Under the pieces are notes generated by a model. That model was not told the origin of the DNA and did no database searches. It saw only the letters and a program-made list of their open reading frames with translations. A DNA stretch of 50,260 nucleotides, taken from Bog-473 sp036491435. Its GTDB lineage: Bacteria; Actinomycetota; Acidimicrobiia; Acidimicrobiales; RAAP-2. The DNA lies in assembly GCA_036491435.1 (NCBI GenBank), contig DASXBZ010000008.1, positions 1 to 50,260 of the forward strand, written 5' to 3'. The position numbers and the translations under genes were made by a program. This document shows, piece by piece, positions 14,771 through 23,646 of the stretch. Within the stretch, counting starts at the first letter, position 1, and each line of letters starts with the position of its first letter.

Positions 14771-16801
14771 ATGAGCGTGGCCCCTCCCCCGCCCGATTCC
14801 GAGCTCCAGGCCGAGCAGGACTACCTCGAAGGCGCCATGACCTCGCTAGCGGTTATGCGGGAACGGGCCGAGCACTTGCTGCAGGATCTCATCGCGGCCG
14901 GCAATCCCGATCTCGATTACGTGGCGGCCCTCTCCAGACGGGTGGCGCTCCTGGCCGAGAGTCCACGCCCGCTCCTCTTCGGCCGCATCGACGAAGTGAC
15001 AGGTGGCACCTGGCACATCGGGCGCCGGCACGTCGAGGACAAGAGGTCCGACCCGGTCGTGGTGGATTGGCGGGCTCCCATCGCCGTGCCGTTCTACCGA
15101 GCAAGTGCCCGAGAACCGCTCGGGCTCGTACGCCGGCGCCAGATCATGGTCGATCGCCGGTCAGTGGTCGCGGTTGCCGACGACCTCTTTGACGGGACCG
15201 ACAAGGAGACTGGGACAACTCGGCTGCGCGGCGGCGATGCCCTGCTGGCTGAGCTCGAGCGGGCACGCACCGGCGAGATGCTCGACATCGTCGCGACGAT
15301 CCAGGCCGAACAGGACGAGATCATCCGTGCCCCCCTCGATCAGCTCCTGACCGTCCAGGGCGGCCCCGGCACCGGGAAGACGGCGGTGGGACTGCATCGC
15401 GCCGCGTTCCTCCTCTACAACTACCCCTCCTTGAGTCGCGACGGCGTGCTCGTGCTCGGTCCGAGCCGCGCCTTTCTGCGCTACATCGCGCAGGTCCTCC
15501 CGTCACTGGGTGAGGAGGCCGTCGTCCAGACCACCGTGACCGACGTCGCACCGAAGGCCAAGGTCCGTGTGCACGAACCGATGGAGATTCGCCGGCTGAA
15601 GGGCGATCTACGGATGGCCGAACTGTTGCGACGAGCCCTCGAAGGTCGTCGGAACCGTTTGGACCATGACGTGAGCTTGCGCGTGCGGTTCGCCCGGGCC
15701 ACCCTCAGCGCGCAGAGGGTCAACGAATTAGTGAGCTCCATCACCGCAAGGCCCGGGCCCTACAAGGCAGGACGCCTTGCCCTGCGGGCCCGCCTGGTCA
15801 GCGAGGCGCGCCGAGTCTTCCGCTCCTCCGGCCGTTTCGGCGCGGACGAGCCGTGGTTCGAGCGCGAACTCATCGCGACGGAGGAGTTCCGCGCGCTTCT
15901 CGACACCTTGTGGCCGCCGGTCTCCCCCGCGGCGTTGGTACGGGATCTGCTCGCCTCCGCCGATCAGTTGGAGCGCTACGCGAGCGACCTCTTGCAGCCC
16001 TCGGAGTGGCCCCTGCTGTTACGAAGGAAGGCAGCCAGCGTCTCGGGCACGACATGGAGCATCGACGACCTCGCGCTCCTCGATGAGGCCGGTTTCCTAA
16101 CCGGCGGCCGGACCAGGAGCTACGGCCATGTCGTGGTCGACGAGGCGCAAGACCTCACCCCGATGCAGTTCCGCATGATCGCGCGGCGCACGCCGACCGG
16201 GTCCGTCACGGTTCTCGGTGACCTTGCCCAGGCCACAGGGCCCTGGTCCTACGGAAACTGGACCGAGGTGCGCGACATTCTGGAGCGCGGCTCGGCACAG
16301 CCACAGCACGCAGAGCTGACCTTGGGGTACCGCGCACCGGGACGCGTGCTGGAACTCGCCTCGAGGCTCTTGCCCGTCGCCGCACCCGGGATCGCGCCCA
16401 CCTCGTCCATCAGGCAGGGCCGCACCGAGCCCACGATCCGTTCCGTGCCTGCGGAGGAAGTCTCCAATGCCTCCCTTGCCGAGGCCTACGCGTTGATGGC
16501 GGATCACGCCCTGATTGCCGTAATCGCGCCCGACGAACTCGTGCCGGAACTCGTGCGGCTCGTTCGGCGCCATGAGGAGGTGGGCCTGCTCGAACGCGAC
16601 GCCATGAGCCGTCCGGTCACTATCGTCCCAGCCCCTGCTGCCAAGGGCCTCGAGTTCGACGCTGTCGTCGTGGTCGAGCCTGCTCTCATCGCCGGGGCGG
16701 ATCCTCGCGGGCTGCGCCTGCTCTACGTCGCGATGACCCGGCCCATCCAGCACCTGAGCCTCGTCCATCACCTCCCCCTTCCCGTCCCGCTGCTCGACTG
16801 A
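14771..16801 (+). CDS. helD: HelD-like UvrD-family helicase, RNA polymerase recycling factor
   Basis: HelD is an SF1-type ATPase that pulls stalled or inactive RNA polymerase off DNA; some members protect against rifamycins. The 676-residue protein opens with a charged helical segment (about 10-60, likely the coiled-coil arm), then VVVDWRAPIAVPFYR, a HelD hallmark. Walker A GGPGTGKT is at about residues 197-204, motif II VVVDEAQD at about 454-461, followed by VLGDLAQ, and the late motif LLYVAMTRP near the C-terminus. ATG 14771 is chosen. The in-frame TTG at 14726 lies inside the terminator stem and is rejected. Regulation by the structured leader is likely. Confidence 0.9.
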   Translation: MSVAPPPPDSELQAEQDYLEGAMTSLAVMRERAEHLLQDLIAAGNPDLDYVAALSRRVALLAESPRPLLFGRIDEVTGGTWHIGRRHVEDKRSDPVVVDWRAPIAVPFYRASAREPLGLVRRRQIMVDRRSVVAVADDLFDGTDKETGTTRLRGGDALLAELERARTGEMLDIVATIQAEQDEIIRAPLDQLLTVQGGPGTGKTAVGLHRAAFLLYNYPSLSRDGVLVLGPSRAFLRYIAQVLPSLGEEAVVQTTVTDVAPKAKVRVHEPMEIRRLKGDLRMAELLRRALEGRRNRLDHDVSLRVRFARATLSAQRVNELVSSITARPGPYKAGRLALRARLVSEARRVFRSSGRFGADEPWFERELIATEEFRALLDTLWPPVSPAALVRDLLASADQLERYASDLLQPSEWPLLLRRKAASVSGTTWSIDDLALLDEAGFLTGGRTRSYGHVVVDEAQDLTPMQFRMIARRTPTGSVTVLGDLAQATGPWSYGNWTEVRDILERGSAQPQHAELTLGYRAPGRVLELASRLLPVAAPGIAPTSSIRQGRTEPTIRSVPAEEVSNASLAEAYALMADHALIAVIAPDELVPELVRLVRRHEEVGLLERDAMSRPVTIVPAPAAKGLEFDAVVVVEPALIAGADPRGLRLLYVAMTRPIQHLSLVHHLPLPVPLLD

Positions 16802-16835
16802 TCGTTCGGGGCTCCCCTCCCCTACGATCGACGGC

Positions 16836-17579
16836 ATGGACGTCGCAAACAAGGTCGCACTCATCACGGGGGGATCCAACGGCATCGGCGAGGGCGTGGC
16901 ACGGCACCTCGCCGCACAGGGCGCGCGGGTCGTACTCGCCGATATCGACGATGCCCAAGGCAAGGCCGTGGCCGAGGAGCTGGAGGGACTATTCGTGCAC
17001 ACCGACGTGGCCGACCCGACATCGACGGCGGCCGCCGTGGCCGCCGCGGTCGATGCGTTCGGTGCGCTCCACATCGCCCACCTCAATGCCGGTGTCACGT
17101 CGTGGTGCGGGATGGGTGACGACTTCGACGCTGAGGCTTACCGGCGCTCCATGGCCATCAATCTCGACGGCGTCGTCTACGGGATAGCGGCGGCCCGTCC
17201 TGCCATCATGACAAGCGGCGGCGGGACCATCGTGGCCACCGCTTCGATGGCAGGCCTCGTCGCCGTGCCCTTCGACCCGATCTATTCCGCGAACAAGCAC
17301 GCAGTTGTGGGCTTGGTGCGTTCCTTGGGCGAGGTCTACGCGCCCGATGGCATAAAGATCCATGCGCTCTGTCCGTCATTCGCCTACACGAACATCATCA
17401 AGGGTTCGGAACAGACGCTCCTCGACATGGGGTTTCCGATCATCGCGGTCGCCGACGTCGTCGACGCCTTTCAGCGGATCCTCGACTCTGAAGCGACCGG
17501 CCAAGCTTGGTTCGTCGTGGCGGGCCGTGAGAGCGAGCCCTTCCAGTTCAGGCACGCGCCCGGGCCGCGGCTGGACTGA
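16836..17579 (+). CDS. Short-chain dehydrogenase/reductase
   Basis: Classical SDR of 247 residues with the NAD(P)-binding motif TGGSNGIG (about 11-18), acidic residue in VLADIDD that favours NAD, an NAG motif (HLNAGV), the catalytic Ser in ATASMAG and YSANK (Tyr and Lys). The FDPIY spacing fits the catalytic Ser-Tyr-Lys triad. The substrate is not predictable. It resembles the 15-hydroxyprostaglandin-dehydrogenase-like group. TACGAT (16823-16828) lies seven bases before the ATG with no Shine-Dalgarno, so a leaderless message is likely despite closeness to helD. Confidence 0.9.
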   Translation: MDVANKVALITGGSNGIGEGVARHLAAQGARVVLADIDDAQGKAVAEELEGLFVHTDVADPTSTAAAVAAAVDAFGALHIAHLNAGVTSWCGMGDDFDAEAYRRSMAINLDGVVYGIAAARPAIMTSGGGTIVATASMAGLVAVPFDPIYSANKHAVVGLVRSLGEVYAPDGIKIHALCPSFAYTNIIKGSEQTLLDMGFPIIAVADVVDAFQRILDSEATGQAWFVVAGRESEPFQFRHAPGPRLD

Positions 17580-17631
17580 TCCCCTGCGGCTCGGCGTCCC
17601 TGGGGTAATTTGCAGGGCGCGCCGGGACAAG

Positions 17632-17701
17632 GCGCACGGCGATGGATCCCGCCGGGGGCACGCCCCAAACCGCCGATCGACAAGGCTGATGGCTCCTGAC
17701 T
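17632..17701 (+). promoter_or_regulatory. Fluoride riboswitch (crcB motif)
   Basis: The conserved blocks of the crcB motif appear in order: GGCGATGG with CCGCC (17638-17653), the AAACCGCC block, and GCTGATGGCTCCTGAC (about 17685-17700). The aptamer ends 20 bases before the crcB start. ATGGCT (17689-17694) in the last block is complementary to AGCCAT (17718-17723), which covers the start codon. Without fluoride this pairing could hide the start, and fluoride binding would free it. That mechanism is inference; the aptamer identity is clear. Confidence 0.92.
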
Positions 17702-17720
17702 GACACCGCAGAGGGCAGCC

Positions 17721-18230
17721 ATGGAGACATCACCGCCGCACGAGACGCCCGACGGCCGCGATGCCGTCGCGGCGGCTTCTGAGCTTCTGAACGAGGAGCA
17801 TGAGAGAGACCTCCTCGACGAACCAGTCCTTCCGCTGCTCGGCTTGTCTGCGGGAACACTCGCAGCCGTGTTCCTCGGCGGCGCATTGGGAACCGTCGCG
17901 CGGTATCTCCTCGAGGCACATCATCAGACGGGCTCGGGCACCTTCCCGTGGGTCACGCTGCTCGTCAACTTGACCGGATCCCTCGCCATCGGCTTCCTGG
18001 TCCCGCTGACCGAACACATCGCACCTCGTGCACCACTTTTGCGACCACTCGCTCTCATCGGGTTCCTCGGGGGCTGGACGACGTATTCGACGTTGGCGGT
18101 CGAGGCCACGTTGCTCGCGAAGAACGGTGATGTCGCCACGTGCCTCGCCTATCTCGCTGCCACCGTGGTCGGTGGACTGGCTCTCGTGGTCGCAGGCCAT
18201 GCGGCAGGCCGACGGGTGATGTCTGCATGA
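17721..18230 (+). CDS. crcB: Fluoride exporter CrcB/Fluc, first subunit
   Basis: Fluc proteins are small four-helix membrane channels that dimerise in antiparallel fashion and let fluoride leak out. The 169-residue product has a polar ~50-residue N-terminal extension and then the family signatures: GGALGTVARYLLE, LLVNLTGSLAIGFLV and GFLGGWTTYSTLAVEA, the last with the conserved Thr-Thr/Ser-Thr track. It is preceded by a fluoride riboswitch. The stop overlaps the start of a second, different crcB gene (ATGA), so the active channel is probably a heterodimer. Confidence 0.95.
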   Translation: METSPPHETPDGRDAVAAASELLNEEHERDLLDEPVLPLLGLSAGTLAAVFLGGALGTVARYLLEAHHQTGSGTFPWVTLLVNLTGSLAIGFLVPLTEHIAPRAPLLRPLALIGFLGGWTTYSTLAVEATLLAKNGDVATCLAYLAATVVGGLALVVAGHAAGRRVMSA

Positions 18231-18619
18231 GCGCGGCCTCCCCCACTCTCGGCCTGGCGCTGCTCGTCTCGATTGCCGGGGGCGTCGGAGCGGTGTTGCG
18301 TGCCCTCCTGATCCATCACATCGGGCTGCGGCGAGCGGACCCACTGCCAGTGGGCACGCTCATCGTCAATGCCTCCGGCTCGTTCGTGCTCGGGCTCCTC
18401 ACCGGGATGGCCCTCTATCACGATTTGGGCGGGAAATACCTGGCCGTCATCGGAGTCGGGCTGTGCGGCGGGTACACCACGTGGTCGACCGCCAGCTGGG
18501 AAACAGTGCACCTCGTCCATACCGGGCACCGAACCGAAGCCGTCATTTACACCATTGGCAGCCTCGTCGTCTGCATGGCAGCCGCGGCTGGGGCGATCGG
18601 ACTCATGGCGCTCGTCTGA
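18227..18619 (+). CDS. crcB: Fluoride exporter CrcB/Fluc, second subunit
   Basis: A second Fluc homologue of 130 residues with four hydrophobic segments and the signatures GGVGAVLRALLI, GTLIVNASGSFVLGLLTG and GLCGGYTTWSTASWETV. The ATG overlaps the previous stop by four bases (ATGA), indicating coupled synthesis. Paired crcB genes that differ in sequence are common in Gram-positive bacteria and give a dual-topology heterodimer. Confidence 0.95.
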   Translation: MSAASPTLGLALLVSIAGGVGAVLRALLIHHIGLRRADPLPVGTLIVNASGSFVLGLLTGMALYHDLGGKYLAVIGVGLCGGYTTWSTASWETVHLVHTGHRTEAVIYTIGSLVVCMAAAAGAIGLMALV

Positions 18620-18658
18620 GTCGAACTCTGCGGAGAGGCAGGCGGTAACTTTCAGCCC

Positions 18659-19354
18659 GTGAAAGGCCCAGGGCCACTCTTGGCGTCAGGCCGCGACTCG
18701 GACATCTTCGAATATGGTCCGGGCCTCGTCCTGCGCCGTTCGCGCGAGGGCCACTCGATGGCGTTGGAAGCGCGCACCATGGCCTATCTGCGCGAGCTGG
18801 GCTATCCCGTTCCAGCGGTCGAAGAGTTGAGTGACGACGGCTTCGACATGGTGATGGAACGGATCGAGGGGGTGACCATGGTCGAGGCAATCGGCAAGGC
18901 GCCGTGGACGGTTCGACGCCAAGCGGCGACGCTGGCCGATCTTCATCGGAGGCTGCACGAGATCGAGGCGCCCGACTTCCTTCTGCCCGCCCCCATCGGA
19001 ACGGGGACGAAGGTCGTGCATCTTGACCTGCACCCGCTCAACGTCATGATCGGCCCGAAAGGTGTCTTCGTGATCGACTGGCCGAATGCTCACCGAGGCG
19101 ATCCCCACATCGATGTCGGCTTGGCCTGGGTCTTAATGGCGGCGGGACAACTCCCCGGCGCTGGCCTGAAAGAGCGTCTCATGGGGTTCGGCCGATCCTT
19201 GTTGGTGAACGGCTTCCTCTCGCACTTTGACCGACACGCTGTCGCTGCCCTGCTCCGGCAAATCGTCGAGATGAAGGTGCAAGATCCCCACATGAGCGAG
19301 ACCGAGGTGGCCGGCATGTGGAACGTGGTGCAGCAGGCTGAAGCTCGGAACTGA
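18659..19354 (+). CDS. Aminoglycoside phosphotransferase (APH)-like kinase
   Basis: The 231-residue protein has the APH/choline-kinase active site: HLDLHPLNVMI (catalytic HxDxxxxN, about residue 120) and VIDWPNAHRGDPHIDVGLAW (metal-binding Asp). The N-terminus has a shortened nucleotide-binding lobe (ASGRDSDIFEYGPGLVLRR). True resistance enzymes of this fold are longer; small members phosphorylate various metabolites and the substrate cannot be told. GTG 18659 is seven bases after TAACTT (18646-18651), with no Shine-Dalgarno, suggesting a separate leaderless transcript rather than part of the fluoride operon. Confidence 0.8.
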   Translation: MKGPGPLLASGRDSDIFEYGPGLVLRRSREGHSMALEARTMAYLRELGYPVPAVEELSDDGFDMVMERIEGVTMVEAIGKAPWTVRRQAATLADLHRRLHEIEAPDFLLPAPIGTGTKVVHLDLHPLNVMIGPKGVFVIDWPNAHRGDPHIDVGLAWVLMAAGQLPGAGLKERLMGFGRSLLVNGFLSHFDRHAVAALLRQIVEMKVQDPHMSETEVAGMWNVVQQAEARN

Positions 19355-19365
19355 AGGGTGGCGAC

Positions 19366-22233
19366 TCAGGTCGCGAAGGCTTCGATGGGCGGGCAGCTGC
19401 AAACGAGGTTCCGGTCGCCGTACGCCTGATTGATCCGCGCCACTGGGGGCCAGTATTTCCTGGTGATGTAGCCGGCCGGGAAGACGGCCACGCTGCGGTC
19501 GTACGAGCGGTCCCAATCGTCCACCAACGCGGCTGCCGTGTGTGGTGCGCCACGAAGCGGGCTCTCTTCGACCGGCCACCGACCCGAAGCCACGTCCTCG
19601 ATCTCGGCCCGGATTGCGATCATGGCATCGCAGAAGCGGTCGAGCTCCGCCAGGTCCTCACTCTCGGTCGGCTCCACCATCAAGGTGCCGGCGACGGGAA
19701 AGCTCACCGTCGGCGCGTGGAAGCCGTAATCGATGAGGCGCTTCGCGACGTCGTCGATCGTCACGCCGGTCGCCTTCGTCAGGGGCCGCAGGTCCAAGAT
19801 GCACTCGTGCGCGACTAGCCCATGCTTCCCGGTGTAGAGCACGGGGAACGAGGGGGCCAACCGTGCGGCCACGTAGTTCGCGGCCAAGACGGCCGACTTG
19901 GTCGCATGAGCCAGGCCTGCCGCCGAAAGCAGCCGGATGTAGGCCCAGCTGATGGGCAGGATGCCGGCGCTCCCGTACGGCGCCGCGCTCACCGGACCAA
20001 TACCGTTGCGTCGCTCGGAGTCCGGGTGCATGGGATGAGAAGGCAGATAAGGCACGAGATGCGCCGCCACGGCGACCGGACCAACACCCGGTCCGCCTCC
20101 GCCGTGCGGAATGCAGAACGTCTTGTGCAGATTGAGGTGTGAGACGTCACCGCCGAACTTGCCCGGCTTCGCTAGACCGACGAGCGCGTTGAGGTTGGCG
20201 CCGTCGATGTAGACCTGCCCCCCGTACTCGTGCACGAGCGCGCACATGTCAACAATGCCCTCTTCGTACACGCCGTGCGTCGAGGGGTATGTCACCATGA
20301 TCGCTGCCAACGCGTCGGAGTGTTCCTGACACTTCGCACGGAGGTCATCGAGGTCGACCGTTCCGTCCTCCTTGCTGGCGACCACGACCACCCGCATCCC
20401 GGCCATGACGGCCGAAGCGGCATTCGTGCCGTGGGCGCTCGCGGGGATGAGGCAGACATCGCGCTGCGGCTCGTTGCGCGCCCGGTGGTAGGCGTGGATG
20501 GCCATGAGGCCCGCGAGCTCGCCTTGGCTTCCGGCGTTGGGTTGCACCGACACCTTCGCGTATCCCGTCAGATCGGCGAGCCATTGCTCGAGTTCCTCGA
20601 TGAGCGACCGGTAGCCCGGCGTCGTGTCAGCTGGAGCGAACGGGTGGACGTCGGCGAATCCGGGCAGACCGACCGGTTCCATCTCCGTCGTGGCGTTGAG
20701 CTTCATCGTGCACGACCCGAGCGGGATCATTCCCTGGTCGAGAGCGAAGTCCCGGTCCGACAGCTCGCGGAGGTAGCGCAGCATCGACGTTTCGGAGTGG
20801 TGCTGGGAGAAGACGGGGTGGGCGAGGATCGGGCCACGACGTCGTAAGGATCCGGGAAGAGCGTCGAGTGCGTCCGTCGTTCCCCCGAGCTGCGCTCCGA
20901 AAGCTGCGAGGGCGGCGGTCACGTGGTCCGCCGTTGTCGTCTCGCTGCACGAGATGCCGACGTGGTCGTCGTCGACCAGGCGCAGCAGGACTCCCCGATC
21001 GCGCGCCGCAGCCACGATTTCAGCCGCACGTCCGGGTGCGCGCGCCACGATCGTGTCGAAGTAGAACCGATGTTCGAGCGCGAAGCCCGCGGATTCCAAT
21101 CCTTGCGCAATAGCGACGGTTCGGCGGTGCACGCGATGGGCGATGCCGCGCAGTCCATCGGAGCCGTGGTACACGGCGTACATGCCTGCCACGACGGCGA
21201 GCAGCACCTGCGCGGTGCAAATGTTGGAGGTCGCCTTCTCCCTGCGGATGTGCTGTTCCCGCGTCTGGAGGGCCAGCCGGTAGGCCGGGCGCTCCTCGGC
21301 GTCGATCGACAGGCCGACCAACCGGCCCGGAAGGTCACGCTCGAGCCCGGCCCTCACCGCCATGTACGCAGCATGGGGGCCGCCGTACCACAGCGGTACG
21401 CCAAATCGCTGCGACGACCCGACGACGACATCGGCGCCCCACTCCCCCGGGGGCTGCAACAACGTCAGCGCCAGGAGGTCTGCCGCGACAGCGACGAGCG
21501 CGCCGCGTGCGTGTGCCGCCTCGGTGACCTCGGCGAAGTCACGGATCGCGCCCGACGAACCCGGATACTGCTGGACGATGCCGAAGTAGTCACCCTCGGG
21601 TGTTCCGCCGTCGAAGGGGACGACCACGAGCTCGATGCCAAGCTGGGCCAGACGCGTCTCGAGGACGGCAATCGTTTGCGGATGACAGTCGGCATCGACG
21701 ACTACCCGGTTCGAGGCTGCCTGGCTGCGCCGCCGCATGAGCGTCACTGCCTCCGCGACCGCGGTGCCCTCGTCGAGCAGCGACGCGTTCGCGGTGTCGA
21801 GGCCGGTGAGATCCGACACCATCGTCTGAAAATTCAGGAGTGCCTCGAGCCGGCCCTGGCTGATCTCTGGTTGATACGGCGTATACGCGGTGTACCACGC
21901 CGGGCTCTCGAGGACGTTGCGACGGATGACCCCCGGCGTGACAGTGCCCGAGTACCCGAGGCCGATCATCGGTTCGGCCACGACATTCGACGACGCCAGG
22001 CGGCGCAGCTCGTCCAGAACGTCGCGTTCGGTGGCGGCCGGAGGCAGCTCGAGCGCGTCGAGGCCACGCACGCTGCCCGGCACCGCCGCGTCGATCAGTG
22101 CGTCAAGATCGGGGTAGCCGAGAACCTTCAACATGACCGCCTGGTCCTCTTCTGAGGTGCCGACGTGGCGATAGAGAAAGTTCTCGAAGGGCTCGAGCTC
22201 TTCGGTTGTCGGCGATGGTCCCTGTCGCTGCAC
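19366..22233 (-). CDS. gcvP: Glycine dehydrogenase (decarboxylating), P-protein of the glycine cleavage system
   Basis: P-protein decarboxylates glycine with pyridoxal phosphate and passes the aminomethyl group to lipoyl-GcvH. The 955-residue product is the full-length single-chain form. The PLP lysine is Lys704 in NLHKTFCIPHGGGGPG. The N-terminal half contains the MGLGYSGT-like segment GLGYSGTVTPGVIRRN and the PYQPEISQGRLE motif. GTG 22233 is chosen because AGGAGG (22239-22244) lies five bases upstream and the length then matches the family. A longer frame runs up into the riboswitch and is not translated. A tandem glycine riboswitch directly upstream controls it. Confidence 0.97.
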   Translation of the reverse strand: MQRQGPSPTTEELEPFENFLYRHVGTSEEDQAVMLKVLGYPDLDALIDAAVPGSVRGLDALELPPAATERDVLDELRRLASSNVVAEPMIGLGYSGTVTPGVIRRNVLESPAWYTAYTPYQPEISQGRLEALLNFQTMVSDLTGLDTANASLLDEGTAVAEAVTLMRRRSQAASNRVVVDADCHPQTIAVLETRLAQLGIELVVVPFDGGTPEGDYFGIVQQYPGSSGAIRDFAEVTEAAHARGALVAVAADLLALTLLQPPGEWGADVVVGSSQRFGVPLWYGGPHAAYMAVRAGLERDLPGRLVGLSIDAEERPAYRLALQTREQHIRREKATSNICTAQVLLAVVAGMYAVYHGSDGLRGIAHRVHRRTVAIAQGLESAGFALEHRFYFDTIVARAPGRAAEIVAAARDRGVLLRLVDDDHVGISCSETTTADHVTAALAAFGAQLGGTTDALDALPGSLRRRGPILAHPVFSQHHSETSMLRYLRELSDRDFALDQGMIPLGSCTMKLNATTEMEPVGLPGFADVHPFAPADTTPGYRSLIEELEQWLADLTGYAKVSVQPNAGSQGELAGLMAIHAYHRARNEPQRDVCLIPASAHGTNAASAVMAGMRVVVVASKEDGTVDLDDLRAKCQEHSDALAAIMVTYPSTHGVYEEGIVDMCALVHEYGGQVYIDGANLNALVGLAKPGKFGGDVSHLNLHKTFCIPHGGGGPGVGPVAVAAHLVPYLPSHPMHPDSERRNGIGPVSAAPYGSAGILPISWAYIRLLSAAGLAHATKSAVLAANYVAARLAPSFPVLYTGKHGLVAHECILDLRPLTKATGVTIDDVAKRLIDYGFHAPTVSFPVAGTLMVEPTESEDLAELDRFCDAMIAIRAEIEDVASGRWPVEESPLRGAPHTAAALVDDWDRSYDRSVAVFPAGYITRKYWPPVARINQAYGDRNLVCSCPPIEAFAT

Positions 22234-22287
22234 GGAGGCCTCCTGGCGTGCCCCGCGCCTCAGGCGGAGCTTGTCGGATGTCCTCCC

Positions 22288-22473
22288 CGCTCTGTCACTG
22301 GACCTGAGAGCCTCGCCGCAGGGTGTGCGGCTTCCACCTTCGGTGCGAGTGTCGGGCACCCGCTTTCCAGAGTTGCCTCGCCGGAGCGGTATGTCGGCCT
22401 GAGAGTTTCTGGGGAGAGTTGCTCCTCCGGCGTCCCCTCGAACTACATGCTGCGGGGACTCTGGCGCTCCGGT
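22288..22473 (-). promoter_or_regulatory. Tandem glycine riboswitch
   Basis: Read on the minus strand, both aptamers are recognisable. Aptamer 1 (22471 down to 22382) is closed by CGGAGCG/CGCTCCG and contains GCCGGAGGAGCAACTC and AAACTCTCAGGC. Aptamer 2 (about 22380 to 22290) contains CAACTCTGGAAAGCGG, CACCGAAGGTGGAAGCC, CTCTCAGGT and a closing CAGAG. These are the hallmarks of the gcvT-motif RNA. The following 55 bases contain GGAGGCCTCC, which overlaps the gcvP Shine-Dalgarno and is self-complementary, so control of ribosome access is plausible. The switch lies between gcvT and gcvP rather than ahead of gcvT. Confidence 0.95.
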
Positions 22474-22542
22474 TCGAACGGCGTATTCAGTTGTGCCCCG
22501 ATACTAGGTCACGGGCCGGGCAGAACCCGACCCCCCCGGTGG

Positions 22543-23637
22543 CTACTCGGTCTCCTCTCGGATAGGCCAGAGCGGTGGGCGCACGAGGACGGCGTTGAGC
22601 TCCCGCGCTCGTTGCACCACGGTGATTGCATCCCCGTCGAGGAGTTGCGCATCAGCGTCTACGAAGCCGAGGCCGATGCCCCGCTCGCGCATGGGGGAGA
22701 AGTTGCCGCTGGTCAGGATCCCGACCCGGTCTTGGCCGCGTTGCATGACGGACCCATCGCGCAAGGGCTGTCGCCCGTCGGCCACGATGCCGCGCAGGCG
22801 CCGGGCCGGGCCGGTCGCCCGTTCCTCCTCCAGGGCCGCTCGCCCCGTGAACTTCGGCTTGTCCCAACCCACGACCCAGCCGAGGCCGGCTTGGAGAGGC
22901 GTGATGCCCGGGCCGAGCTCGTGCCCGTGCAACGGCATTCCAGCCTCGAGGCGCAGCGTGTCGCGAGCCCCGAGTCCCGCCGGCGCGATCTCCTGGGACA
23001 AGACCGCCTCCCAAAACTCCACGGCAATGTCGGCGGGGACGGCACACTCGACCCCGTCCTCCCCGGTGTAGCCGGTGCCCGCCACAAAGCAGGAGGCACC
23101 ACGCCACTCGAACTGCTCGACACAGAAGCGATGCACCGCGGCAGCCTCGGGCGCGATGCCCGACAAGCGGTCGCGCGCTGCGGGTCCCTGGATTGCCACG
23201 ACGGCGCGCTCGGTCGTGACATCTTGGCCGCCGAGTGCCGCGAGGACGTCGCTCGTGTTCGACGCGTTGGGCATCACGTCGAACCGGTTTTCATCGATCC
23301 ACCACACGATGAGGTCGTCGACAACCGAACCGTCGTCATCAAGAAGGTGCGTGTATTGGGCCCGGCCGGGATGGATACGTCGCAAGTCGTTGCTGAGCGC
23401 ATGCTGGAGCTGCTCGAACGCGTCCGGGCCTGTGACCCGGACCGTTCCGAGGTGAGACACGTCGAACGCCACGGCATCGGCCCGGCAGGCGCGGTGTTCG
23501 GCCACCGTTCCGGACGGATAGGCGACGGGCATCTCCCACCCTCCGAACGGAACCATCTTCGCCCCGAGAGCGACATGTGCGGCGTACAGCGGTGACACCC
23601 GCAATGCAGCGGTGCTTTCGGTTGTCTCGCCGCTCAT
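22543..23637 (-). CDS. gcvT: Aminomethyltransferase, T-protein of the glycine cleavage system
   Basis: T-protein releases ammonia from the aminomethyl-lipoyl arm of GcvH and makes methylene-tetrahydrofolate. The 364-residue protein has the family start SPLYAAHVALGAKMVPFGGWEMPV, the folate-site region FDVSHLGTVRVTGPDA, the GYTGEDGVE motif and the C-terminal LTSGNFSP motif. ATG 23637 is six bases after a TAGTCT hexamer (23644-23649), indicating its own leaderless transcript despite lying only nine bases from the upstream gene. It precedes the glycine riboswitch and gcvP on the same strand. Confidence 0.96.
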   Translation of the reverse strand: MSGETTESTAALRVSPLYAAHVALGAKMVPFGGWEMPVAYPSGTVAEHRACRADAVAFDVSHLGTVRVTGPDAFEQLQHALSNDLRRIHPGRAQYTHLLDDDGSVVDDLIVWWIDENRFDVMPNASNTSDVLAALGGQDVTTERAVVAIQGPAARDRLSGIAPEAAAVHRFCVEQFEWRGASCFVAGTGYTGEDGVECAVPADIAVEFWEAVLSQEIAPAGLGARDTLRLEAGMPLHGHELGPGITPLQAGLGWVVGWDKPKFTGRAALEEERATGPARRLRGIVADGRQPLRDGSVMQRGQDRVGILTSGNFSPMRERGIGLGFVDADAQLLDGDAITVVQRARELNAVLVRPPLWPIREETE

Positions 23638-23646
23638 TCGGCCAGA

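Noticed and set aside
22234..22359. N-terminal extension of GcvP read from 22359
   Set aside because: It would translate the riboswitch; the GTG at 22233 has AGGAGG at ideal spacing and gives the family length.
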